Part shown: piece by piece, positions 44,757 through 53,700 of the stretch
How positions within the stretch are numbered: position 1 is the stretch's first letter
Layout: each line of letters begins with the position of its first letter
DNA from: Pseudomonas sp. UMAB-08
Lineage (GTDB): Bacteria; Pseudomonadota; Gammaproteobacteria; Pseudomonadales; Pseudomonadaceae
NCBI RefSeq assembly: GCF_900095225.1
Contig: NZ_LT607421.1
Coordinates: forward strand, 147,014 to 211,013
Length of the DNA stretch: 64,000 nt
Direction of reading: 5' to 3'
Made by a program: the position numbers and the translations under genes
Notes under the pieces: generated by a model
Databases searched by the model: none
What the model saw: the letters and a program-made list of their open reading frames with translations, nothing else
What the model was told of the DNA's origin: nothing

Positions 44757-45347
44757 ATGCGCCGCCTGCTGCTCGCCCTGCCTTTTGCCCTGCTTCCACT
44801 GGCCATTGCTCATGCCGCCGAAGAAAAGGAGCATGCCAGTCTCGGCGCTCACGAGCACGGCGTCGCGCAGCTGGATATAGTGCTCGACGGCAAGGCGCTG
44901 GAATTCGAGCTGCGTAGCCCTTCGATGAACATCGTTGGCTTCGAACATCCCGCCAGCACCGATGCAGACAAGACCAAGGTCGCCGAGGCCCGCGAGCTGT
45001 TGCTGAAGTCGCAGGCGCTGTTCAATCTGCCGTTGGCGGCCAAGTGCGCAGTGCTGGCACAAAAACTGGAAAGCCCGTTGTTCGGCGACAAACCGGATGC
45101 CGACGATCATGACGACGACCATGATGATCACGCCAAGGGCGAAGGTGAAGAGCACCATCACGAGCACAGCGAGATCCATGCGCATTACCAATTCGTGTGC
45201 GACACACCGTCCGCACTGAAGAAACTCGACCTGACGCAACTCTTCAAGACCTTCCCCGCTACCCACAAAATTCAGGTACAACTGATCGCCCCGAGTGGTC
45301 AGCAGGGTGTTGAAGCAACGCCAGAAAACGCCACGCTGAAGTTCTGA
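44757..45347 (+). CDS. DUF2796 (ZrgA-like) periplasmic zinc-binding protein
   Basis: 196-aa periplasmic protein with signal MRRLLLALPFALLPLAIAHA (cleavage after AHA). The mature protein contains a histidine/aspartate-rich loop (residues about 120-146, DADDHDDDHDDHAKGEGEEH through HHEHSEIHAHY) suited to bind zinc. Other conserved parts are GAHEHGVAQLDIVLDGKALE and HKIQVQLIAPSGQQGVEATP. It is the first gene of the PA4063-PA4066-like operon. It lies downstream of the Zur-like operator, so high expression under zinc shortage is expected. Confidence 0.88.
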   Translation: MRRLLLALPFALLPLAIAHAAEEKEHASLGAHEHGVAQLDIVLDGKALEFELRSPSMNIVGFEHPASTDADKTKVAEARELLLKSQALFNLPLAAKCAVLAQKLESPLFGDKPDADDHDDDHDDHAKGEGEEHHHEHSEIHAHYQFVCDTPSALKKLDLTQLFKTFPATHKIQVQLIAPSGQQGVEATPENATLKF

Positions 45348-45371
45348 TAACCCCCGGTGAACACGCCTCAA

Positions 45372-46082
45372 ATGACCCAAGCACTTATCGAGCTGTCCGA
45401 TCTTGGCTTTTCCTGGCCCGGTCACGCACCGTTGCTGGATATCCCTGCATTTCGTCTGGAGCCAGGTGAAACCCTGTTCCTGAAAGGCCCCAGTGGCAGT
45501 GGCAAAACCACTCTATTGGGGCTGTTGGGCGGCGTGCAAAAACCCAACCGAGGCAGCATTCGCCTGCTGGGTCAGGAGCTGACACAGCTGTCAGCCGGAG
45601 GTCGCGACCGTTTCCGGGTCGATCACACCGGGTATATTTTTCAGCAGTTCAACCTGCTGCCGTTCCTGTCGGTGCGTGAAAACGTCGAGCTGCCCTGCCG
45701 CTTCTCCAAGCTGCGCACCGCGCGCGCGACCCAGCGTCATGGCAGTGTCGATCAGGCCGCCGCAACGCTGCTCGCGCATTTGGGTTTGAAAGACCCGGCG
45801 CTGCTGAGTCGCCGCGCAGACTCGTTGTCCATCGGCCAGCAACAACGGGTCGCTGCGGCCCGTGCACTGATTGGCCAACCGGAATTGGTGATCGCCGACG
45901 AGCCGACGTCCGCACTGGACGCCGATGCCCGCGAGGCGTTTATTCGCCTGCTGTTCGCCGAGTGCCGCGACGCCGGGGCCAGTCTGTTGTTCGTCAGCCA
46001 CGACCAAAGCCTGGCGCCGCTGTTCGACCGTAACCTGTCGCTGTCCGAACTTAATCGCGCCGCCATCGCCGCAGAGGTCTGA
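45372..46082 (+). CDS. ABC transporter ATP-binding protein (zinc operon)
   Basis: 236-aa ATPase: Walker A LKGPSGSGKTTLLGLL, Q-loop FQQFNLLPFLS, signature LSIGQQQRVAAARAL (an LSxGQ form), Walker B LVIADEPTSALD, and the switch histidine in LLFVSHD. ATG 45372 (MTQALIELSDLGFSWPG) is chosen; a GTG at 45357 is possible, though neither has a strong SD. It is placed between the zinc-binding protein and an FtsX-like permease, so a MacB/LolD-type exporter or energiser is implied. Confidence 0.9.
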   Translation: MTQALIELSDLGFSWPGHAPLLDIPAFRLEPGETLFLKGPSGSGKTTLLGLLGGVQKPNRGSIRLLGQELTQLSAGGRDRFRVDHTGYIFQQFNLLPFLSVRENVELPCRFSKLRTARATQRHGSVDQAAATLLAHLGLKDPALLSRRADSLSIGQQQRVAAARALIGQPELVIADEPTSALDADAREAFIRLLFAECRDAGASLLFVSHDQSLAPLFDRNLSLSELNRAAIAAEV

Positions 46083-46083
46083 G

Positions 46084-47349
46084 ATGTATTTGTTTCGCCT
46101 AGCCATGGCCAGTCTGGCTAACCGCCGATTCACCGCCTTTCTCACTGCATTCGCCATCGCCCTGTCGGTCTGTTTGTTGCTGGCCGTCGAGCGCGTGCGC
46201 ACTGAAGCCCGCGCCAGTTTTGCCAGCACCATCAGTGGCACCGACCTGATCGTCGGCGCCCGGTCTGGCTCGGTCAACCTGCTGCTGTATTCGGTGTTCC
46301 GCATCGGCAACGCCACCAACAATATCCGCTGGGACAGCTTCGAGCATTTCGCCAACGACCCTCATGTGAAGTGGGCGATCCCGATTTCCCTCGGCGACTC
46401 CCATCGTGGCTACCGTGTCATGGGCACCAACGAATCTTATTTCGAGCACTACCAGTTCGGTCGCCAGCAACATCTGGAACTGGCCGACGGTCGTCCGTTT
46501 GCCACTGACCCTTTCGAAGTGGTGTTGGGTGCCGAAGTCGCCGACGCCTTGAAGTACACGCTGGGCGATAAGCTGGTACTGGCTCACGGCGTCGCGGTCG
46601 TCAGTCTGGTCAAGCACGACGACAAACCGTTCACCGTGGTCGGGATTCTCAAACGCACCGGCACGCCAGTGGACCGCACGCTGCACATCAGCCTTGGCGG
46701 CATGGAAGCGATTCATGTCGACTGGCACAACGGTGTACCGGCTCATGGCGCCGGGCGCGTCAGCGCTGATCAGGCACGCAACATGGACCTGACGCCGACA
46801 GCGATCACTGCATTCATGCTTGGCCTCAACAACAAAATTTCGACCTTCGCCGTGCAGCGCGATATCAATGAGTTCCGGGGTGAACCGATGCTGGCGATTC
46901 TGCCCGGCGTGGCCCTGCAAGAGCTCTGGAGCCTGATGGGCACCGCCGAAAAAGCGCTGTTCGTGATTTCGCTGTTCGTGGTACTGACCGGGTTGATCGG
47001 GATGCTTACCGCAATCCTGACCAGCCTCAATGAAAGAAGGCGCGAAATGGCGATCCTGCGCTCCGTGGGCGCTCGCCCTTGGCATATCGCCAGCTTGTTG
47101 ATACTCGAAGCCTTCGCTCTGGCCTTGGCGGGCGTGGTCAGCGGCCTGGTCCTGCTGTATGTCGGCATCGCGGGGGCTCAGGGTTACGTGCAATCCAGTT
47201 ACGGCCTGTTCTTGCCGCTGTCGCTGCCCAGCGAATACGAGTGGACCCTGCTCGGTGGTATTCTCTGCGCCGCGCTGCTGATGGGCACTGTGCCGGCCTG
47301 GCGCGCGTATCGCCAATCGTTGGCTGACGGCCTGTCGATTCGTTTATGA
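46084..47349 (+). CDS. FtsX/MacB-like ABC permease (zinc operon)
   Basis: 421-aa permease with one N-terminal TM (SLANRRFTAFLTAFAIALSV), a large periplasmic loop (about 45-300), and three C-terminal TMs (ALFVISLFVVLTGLIGMLTA; ILEAFALALAGVVSGLVLLY; LLGGILCAALLMGTVPAWRA), typical of the FtsX/LolC/MacB class. These act as mechanotransmitters or lipoprotein/peptide exporters rather than classical importers. It starts one base after the ATPase stop (TGAGATG). Role in zinc homeostasis is inferred from the operon. Confidence 0.9.
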   Translation: MYLFRLAMASLANRRFTAFLTAFAIALSVCLLLAVERVRTEARASFASTISGTDLIVGARSGSVNLLLYSVFRIGNATNNIRWDSFEHFANDPHVKWAIPISLGDSHRGYRVMGTNESYFEHYQFGRQQHLELADGRPFATDPFEVVLGAEVADALKYTLGDKLVLAHGVAVVSLVKHDDKPFTVVGILKRTGTPVDRTLHISLGGMEAIHVDWHNGVPAHGAGRVSADQARNMDLTPTAITAFMLGLNNKISTFAVQRDINEFRGEPMLAILPGVALQELWSLMGTAEKALFVISLFVVLTGLIGMLTAILTSLNERRREMAILRSVGARPWHIASLLILEAFALALAGVVSGLVLLYVGIAGAQGYVQSSYGLFLPLSLPSEYEWTLLGGILCAALLMGTVPAWRAYRQSLADGLSIRL

Positions 47350-47360
47350 GGACACCCATC

Positions 47361-47897
47361 ATGTCGCGCCCGCTGCTTACGCTGTTGCTGCTGATCGCGC
47401 CCTTACTGGTCACGACGCCACTCTTGGCTGCGCCGCCGAAGGACTTGACCTGGGCGCAGATGATTCCGCCGGACGCCCCGGTAATCGCCCCACAAACGGC
47501 GCCGATCCATAACTTGTCCGGCATGGCCGATGCGTTGTCTGCCGAAGCCGCGCCTGCTGCAAAGCAGCAATCGCCGTCCGCACCCGTGGTCAAATCACTG
47601 GACGGTCAACAGATCAGGTTGCCCGGTTATATCGTGCCGCTGGAAGTCAGCGAAGAGGGTCGGGCCACCGAGTTTTTGCTCGTGCCCTACTTCGGCGCCT
47701 GCATCCACGTACCGCCACCGCCCTCGAATCAGATCGTCCATGTCACCAGTAAGGTCGGCGTAAAACTTGATGAGTTGTATCAGCCTTACTGGATCGAAGG
47801 CACGATGAAGGTCGAAGCCTCCACCAGCGAACTGGCCGATGCAGGCTACAAAATGGAGGCCGACAAGATTTACGTCTATGAGTTGCCTGAGTCCTGA
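47361..47897 (+). CDS. DUF3299 periplasmic/lipid-facing protein (zinc operon)
   Basis: 178-aa secreted protein: signal peptide MSRPLLTLLLLIAPLLVTTP (cleavage near LLA-APP), then DLTWAQMIPP, KSLDGQQIRLPGYIVPLEVS, LVPYFGACIHVPPPPSNQIVH and YQPYWIEGTMKVE, the DUF3299 pattern. Function is not established. ATG 47361 follows GAGGA at ideal spacing; the upstream ATG that overlaps the permease stop is less likely. It is the fourth and last gene of the zinc-responsive unit. Confidence 0.87.
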   Translation: MSRPLLTLLLLIAPLLVTTPLLAAPPKDLTWAQMIPPDAPVIAPQTAPIHNLSGMADALSAEAAPAAKQQSPSAPVVKSLDGQQIRLPGYIVPLEVSEEGRATEFLLVPYFGACIHVPPPPSNQIVHVTSKVGVKLDELYQPYWIEGTMKVEASTSELADAGYKMEADKIYVYELPES

Positions 47898-48002
47898 TAT
47901 TTTTTTAGCTTCATGGCAATTTCATTGCGCTGGGTCAAAAGGCCTATTCCAGACGCCCCCTATCATTAGCCATCGCCACAACTAATGTCTAATGGAGCAA
48001 TC

Positions 48003-48686
48003 ATGCACAAGTCACTGCTCAGCGCGTCCCTGTTCGCGCTAGCGCTCAGCGCACCTCTCGTCCACGCCCACGAAGCCGGTGACATCATCGTCCGTGCGGG
48101 TGCGGCAACCGTTGCCCCTAATGAAGACAGCGGCAACCTGAAGCTTGATGGTGCCAAAGTTTCGGGCACGAAAGCGACCTTGGACAGCGATACCCAACTG
48201 GGTCTCGCAGTGGCTTACATGATCACCAACCACATCGGTATCGAGCTGCTGGCCGCAACACCGTTCAATCACACCGTTGCAGTCAAAGGCCTCGGCCCGG
48301 CACTGGATGGCAAACTGGGCGACATCAAACAACTGCCACCCACTTTGTCGTTGCAGTACTACCCGATGGAGTCCTCGTCCAAGTTCCAGCCTTACGCGGG
48401 CATCGGCTTGAACTACACCATGTTCTTCAATGAAGACCTGGACAGCACACGCAAAAGCGAAGGCTTCAGCAACCTCAAGCTGAAGGACTCCTTCGGTTTG
48501 GCCGGGCAAGTGGGCATGGACTACATGCTGACAGACCGGATGATGCTTAACGCATCGGTCTGGTACATCGATATCGACACCAAAGCAACCATGGACGGTC
48601 CGTCTGCCCTCGGCGTAGGCCGCACCAAGGTCAATGTTGATGTTGATCCATGGGTTTACATGGTTGGTATCGGCTACAAGTTCTAA
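48003..48686 (+). CDS. oprG: OmpW-family porin OprG
   Basis: 227-aa outer membrane protein: signal MHKSLLSASLFALALSAPLV (cleavage after VHA), then HEAGDIIVRAGAATVAPNED and an eight-stranded barrel ending DPWVYMVGIGYKF. OprG (PA4067) in P. aeruginosa sits directly after the zinc operon, as here; it moves small hydrophobic compounds and responds to iron/anaerobiosis. A TGGAGC site precedes ATG 48003. Nine methionines lie in the mature protein, in contrast to the Met-free paralogue at 20292. Confidence 0.9.
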   Translation: MHKSLLSASLFALALSAPLVHAHEAGDIIVRAGAATVAPNEDSGNLKLDGAKVSGTKATLDSDTQLGLAVAYMITNHIGIELLAATPFNHTVAVKGLGPALDGKLGDIKQLPPTLSLQYYPMESSSKFQPYAGIGLNYTMFFNEDLDSTRKSEGFSNLKLKDSFGLAGQVGMDYMLTDRMMLNASVWYIDIDTKATMDGPSALGVGRTKVNVDVDPWVYMVGIGYKF

Positions 48687-48705
48687 CGTTCCCCAACAGG
48701 CACGT

Positions 48706-48738
48706 ACAAAAAAGGCACCTTCGCGGTGCCTTTTTTGC
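48706..48738. terminator. Terminator between oprG and the epimerase gene (bidirectional)
   Basis: AAAAAAGGCACCTTCGCGGTGCCTTTTTT: 9-bp stem with A- and T-tracts on both sides, serving two convergent genes. Confidence 0.9.
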
Positions 48739-48747
48739 GTCGGCGAA

Positions 48748-49677
48748 TTAACGCCCGAGCAAACGTGCCAGACCGACGCTCAGTGGCGTTGGCTCAGGGA
48801 ACTTGAAGCGTTCGAGCAAGCGTTGATTGTTGGCCCGTGAGTGACGGATATCACCTGAGCGCGCCGGCAGGTAACTGATCGCAGGCAAGTCACCCACCAC
48901 CTGAGACAACGCCATCAGTAGCTGATTCAACGTGGTGGCCTGATTGAGGCCGACGTTGATTGCCCCTGCCTGGACATCCGGCAGTTCCAGCGCCTGCACC
49001 AGTATCGACGCCAGATCACCGACGTAGACAAAGTCCCGGGTCTGTTCACCGTCGCCGAAAATCGCGATCGGCAGCCCTTTCTCGGCACGTTCGCAAAAAA
49101 TGCTGATCACCCCGGAATACGGCGAAGACGGATCCTGACGCGGACCAAAGATATTGAAAAAGCGGAACACCACCGGTTCCAGACCATGCTGACGGCGGTA
49201 GAAATCCAGGTAGTACTCGCTCGACAGCTTGTCCGCCGCGTAGGGGGTCAAAGGTGCCTTGGGCGTGTCTTCGAGGGTTGACTCACCTTCACCGTTGTTG
49301 CCGTAAACAGCAGCACTGGAGGCGAACAACACACGCTTGATCCCTGCCTGCCGCATGGCCTCGCAAACGTTCAGGGTGCCGACAAAGTTACTTTGATGCG
49401 TGCGCACCGGGTCGTCCACTGACGCTTGCACCGATGCCACCGCTGCCAGGTGCGCAACCGCCTGGCAGCCGATGGCAGCGCGCGCGACCAATGCCGCATC
49501 GGCGACATCGCCTTCGATCAATTCGACGCGTGGATTATCCAGCGGCAGGTTACTGCGTTTGCCGGTGGACAGGTCGTCCAGAACGCGCACCGCATAACCC
49601 CTCTCAAGCAGGGCATCAACCAGGTGCGAGCCAATGAAGCCGGCGCCGCCGGTGACTAAGACAGGTGCATCAACCAT
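48748..49677 (-). CDS. NAD-dependent epimerase/dehydratase (UDP-glucose epimerase-like)
   Basis: 309-aa SDR: VLVTGGAGFIGSHLVDALLE, DDLSTGKRSNL, HLAAVASVQASV, SSAAVYGN, YAADKLSSEYY (catalytic Tyr/Lys), FFNIFGPRQDP. The pattern matches UDP-GlcNAc/UDP-Glc epimerases with unclear exact substrate. ATG 49677 (MVDAPVLVTGG) is used; it overlaps the upstream gene by eight bases. It corresponds to the gene after oprG in P. aeruginosa (PA4068). Confidence 0.9.
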   Translation of the reverse strand: MVDAPVLVTGGAGFIGSHLVDALLERGYAVRVLDDLSTGKRSNLPLDNPRVELIEGDVADAALVARAAIGCQAVAHLAAVASVQASVDDPVRTHQSNFVGTLNVCEAMRQAGIKRVLFASSAAVYGNNGEGESTLEDTPKAPLTPYAADKLSSEYYLDFYRRQHGLEPVVFRFFNIFGPRQDPSSPYSGVISIFCERAEKGLPIAIFGDGEQTRDFVYVGDLASILVQALELPDVQAGAINVGLNQATTLNQLLMALSQVVGDLPAISYLPARSGDIRHSRANNQRLLERFKFPEPTPLSVGLARLLGR

Positions 49678-50554
49678 GACGATAATAACGATCCAGTAGG
49701 CTTGGCAGACCGGCACGCCAAGCACGAGGCTTGATGCCAAAGGTATGGAGAATTTTCTTGCAGGCCAACACCCCATGTTGCGGCTCTTCGCTGGCATCGG
49801 GGCTGGCGGCGTGGGCTCGCGCGGTCGGGGCTTCGATGGCCAGTGGGTGCAACAACCTCGCCTCGGTCAGGATCGCCTGCCCCAACGCCAGTGGCGTGGT
49901 CGCTTCGTGGCCCGCGTAGTGATAGGTGCCCCACAGCGGCGCCGCACAATCGAGTTGTTTGAGCACGGAAATAATCACCCGCGCCGCATCATCGACCGGC
50001 GTCGGATTACCGCGACGGTCATCGGCCATCGGTATTTCTTCAGTCGATTCAGCCCGTGCAAGGAAACGCCCGAGCACACCATCACGGCTGTCATCGAGCA
50101 GCCAACCGAAACGCAGCAGCACATGCTGCGGGCAGGTCGCGCGCACACTTTGTTCGATGCGCCACAACGCCTGACCGCGCTGACCCAACGGTATCGGCTC
50201 GTCTTTTTCGCTGTAGGCGGTCGCTCGCGAGCCATCGAACACCCGATAGCTGGACGGCTGCAACAGCACGATATTGTGGTGCTGGCACAGTTCGGCAAGG
50301 CGCTCGATAGAGCGCTCCTGGCCAGCCAGACGTTGCTCGCTCACGGTCTCCGCCTGAAACCAGTCGAAGTAGTAAGCAAGATTGATCAAGGCATCGGGGC
50401 GGGTGTCGTCGAGCAGTTGCGTCAGGCTCGCAGCGTCCCAACCGGCTTCCGGTGGACGTGGCGCGAGGAAGCCAATGTCTTCCTCGGCACCCAGACGAAT
50501 CAGCGCCTGCCCGAGGGCATTCCCGCCGCCCAATAGCATAAGGCGCATTCGCAT
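49670..50554 (-). CDS. RmlD-like sugar nucleotide-binding protein
   Basis: 294-aa extended-SDR-like protein with a weakened dinucleotide motif (LMLLGGGNALGQALIRLG) and RmlD-like later parts (NLAYYFDWFQAETVSEQRLA, LQPSSYRVFDG, LRFGWLLDDSRDGVLGRFLA). The YxxxK catalytic pair is not apparent, so it may be a binding or regulatory paralogue rather than an active reductase. It is paired with the epimerase (eight-base overlap). Start MRMRLML at 50554; a second ATG two codons in is possible. Confidence 0.82.
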   Translation of the reverse strand: MRMRLMLLGGGNALGQALIRLGAEEDIGFLAPRPPEAGWDAASLTQLLDDTRPDALINLAYYFDWFQAETVSEQRLAGQERSIERLAELCQHHNIVLLQPSSYRVFDGSRATAYSEKDEPIPLGQRGQALWRIEQSVRATCPQHVLLRFGWLLDDSRDGVLGRFLARAESTEEIPMADDRRGNPTPVDDAARVIISVLKQLDCAAPLWGTYHYAGHEATTPLALGQAILTEARLLHPLAIEAPTARAHAASPDASEEPQHGVLACKKILHTFGIKPRAWRAGLPSLLDRYYRHG

Positions 50555-50754
50555 AGAGTCAGCAGGCTCGGTGTCAGAATCAGTTCAAAAAGAGTCAAAA
50601 AACGTCTGCAAACATAACACGTTGGAACCTATCCCCCAAGAGGCGCAAGGCCTGCCGGGGTTTGCAGGCGCACCGCCCCCGACAGGTGATCCCGCAGATC
50701 GGGCCAATCCCGCGCCCTCTTGCATCTTGATCACGCCGCCCGCATAAATCACTG

Positions 50755-53700
50755 ATGACTCTTCTCAGCCTTCCGGACCCGGTTCTGGGCGCGTTCCACC
50801 CCGCCGTCAGTGCCTGGTTTCACAGCACATTCCCGGCGGTGACGGCCGCTCAGGCGCAGGCGTGGCCGCTGATCAAGGCGCGGCGTTCGACCTTGATCGC
50901 CGCGCCCACCGGTTCCGGCAAAACCCTGACCGCCTTCCTTGCGGTACTCGACGATCTGGTGCATCAGGGCCTGGAGCATGGTGGTGAGCTGCCGGACCAG
51001 ACGTTTGTGGTCTACGTGTCGCCGCTCAAGGCGTTGTCCAATGACATCCAGATCAACCTGCAAAATCCACTGACAGGTATCACCGAACAATTGGCGCGCA
51101 TGGGCCTGCCCGAACTGCGCATCACCACGGCCGTGCGTACCGGTGATACGCATCAAAAAGAACGCACGGCGATGCGCAAGACCGCGCCGCATATTCTGGT
51201 GACCACCCCTGAATCGCTGTACGTGCTGCTCGGCTCGGACTCAGGTCGGCGCATGCTCGCCAGCACCCGCACGGTGATCGTCGATGAAATCCATGCGATT
51301 GCCTCAAGCAAACGCGGCAGTCATCTGGCGTTGAGCCTGGAGCGATTGCAGGCGCTGTGCCCCGAGCCGTTGCTGCGCATCGGTCTGTCCGCCACGCAAA
51401 AACCCATCGAGCGCATTTCACGCTTTCTGGTGGGCAGCGATCCCGTCAAACGGCCCTGTGCGATTGTCGATATCGGTCACGCCCGCCCACGCGATTTGGG
51501 GATCGAGGTGCCGCCCGTGCCACTGGGCGCGGTCATGGCCAACGATGTCTGGGAGTTGGTGTATGACCGGCTGGCGCAACTGGCCTGCGAGCATCGGACC
51601 ACGCTGATTTTCGTCAACACCCGGCGCATGGCCGAGCGCATGGCCCGGCATCTGAGTGAGCGCCTCAGCAAACACGCCGTCGCCGCACACCACGGGAGCA
51701 TGGCAAAAGAGCATCGGCTGGAGGCCGAACAACGCCTCAAGCGTGGCGACTTGCAGGTGCTGATTGCCACTGCATCGCTGGAGTTGGGCATCGACATCGG
51801 TGACGTCGATCTGGTCTGCCAGATCGCCTCGCCACGCTCCATCTCGGGGTTCCTGCAACGGGTCGGCCGCTCCGGGCATCAGGTCGGCGGCACGCCAAAA
51901 GGCCGCTTGTTTGCCACATCACGCGACGACTTGATCGAATGCACCGCACTGCTCGATTGCGTGCGGCGTGGCGAACTCGACACCGTGATCATCCCCCACG
52001 CGCCACTGGATGTGTTGGCGCAGCAGATCATCGCCGAAGTCAGTTGCCAGGAATGGCAGGAGCAAGCGCTGCTGGACATGATCCGCAGGGCGACGCCCTA
52101 CGCCACCCTCGATGACCAACATTATCAGGCGCTGCTGCGCATGCTCGCCGAAGGTTACAGCGGCCGTCAGGGCGTACGCAGTGCCTACCTGCACCGCGAT
52201 GCATTGACCCGCACCTTGCGCGGGCGACGCGGCAGCAAACTGACCGCCATCACCAGCGGCGGCACGATTCCGGACAACGCCGATTACAGCGTCATACTGG
52301 AACCGCAAGCCCTGAACATCGGCACGGTGAACGAAGACTTTGCCGTGGAAAGCATCGCAGGCGACATCTTCCAATTGGGCAATACCTCATACCGCATCCT
52401 GCGCATTGAAACCGGTCGGGTGCGGGTCGAGGATGCGCAGGGCCAGCCACCGAACATCCCGTTCTGGCTGGGCGAAGCGCCGGGACGCAGTGCCGAGCTG
52501 TCGTTTGCCGTGGCGCGCCTGCACGCGCAGATCGATGAACTGCTCAGCGCCAGCCCCGGCGACCTACAACCGTGCATCGACTGGCTGATCGACACCCTCG
52601 GACTCGATCTGGCCAGCGCCGGGCAAGTAGTGGATTACCTGGCGCGAGCCCGCTTGGCGTTGAGTGCCTTACCGTCGCAAGACACCCTGATCATGGAGCG
52701 TTTTTTCGATGAGTCCGGCGGCACGCAACTGATTATCCACACGCCGTTCGGCAGCCGCGTCAATCGCGCGTGGGGTCTGGCGTTGCGCAAACGCTTTTGC
52801 CGCACCTTCAATTTCGAGCTGCAAGCCGCCGCCAGTGAAGACGCTATCGTGCTGTCGCTATCGACCAGCCACAGCTTCGAGCTGGATGAGGTCTGGCGTT
52901 ATCTGAACGCCAACAGCGCCGAGCATCTGTTGGTCCGGGCCGTACTCGATGCGCCGTTGTTTGGCGTCCGTTGGCGCTGGAACGCCAGCACCGCGCTGGC
53001 CCTGCCGCGCTACGTCGGAGGACGCAAGGTCGCGCCGCAAATACAACGGATGAAAAGTGAAGACCTGATCGCCACCGTGTTCCCCGACCAGATCGCGTGC
53101 CTGGAGAATGTGGTCGGTGAACGTGAAATCCCCGATCACCCGCTGATCGAACAAACCCTCGACGATTGCCTGCACGAGGCCATGGACTGCGAAGGCTGGC
53201 TGGCGCTCCTGCGGCGCATGGAACGGGGCCAGGTGCGTTTGATCAGCCGCGATCTCCCTGCGCCCTCGCCCCTCGCGGCGGAAATTCTCAGCGCGCGACC
53301 TTACGCCTTTCTTGACGATGCGCCCTTGGAGGAGCGCCGCACGCAGGCGGTACTCAATCGGCGTTGGAGCGACCCACAATCAACCGATGACTTGGGCGCA
53401 CTGGACGCTGACGCGATTGTTGCAGTGTGTGAGGAAGCATGGCCACAGCCGCAAAACATCGATGAGATGCACGAGGCGTTGATGAGCCTGAGTTGCATCA
53501 GCGGCGCCGAAGCGCGTCAACATCCTCAGTGGCTGGCGTGGCTGGAAACCCTGGCAACTTCCGGGCGCGCAACACGCCTGCAGGTCAGCCCCGAGCACGC
53601 CTTGTGGCTGACCCTGGAACGCTTGACGTGCCTGCGCGCAGTTTATCCACGGGCCGAAATGCACCCGTCATTGCAGGCGCTGCCCGGTTTCGATGACCAC

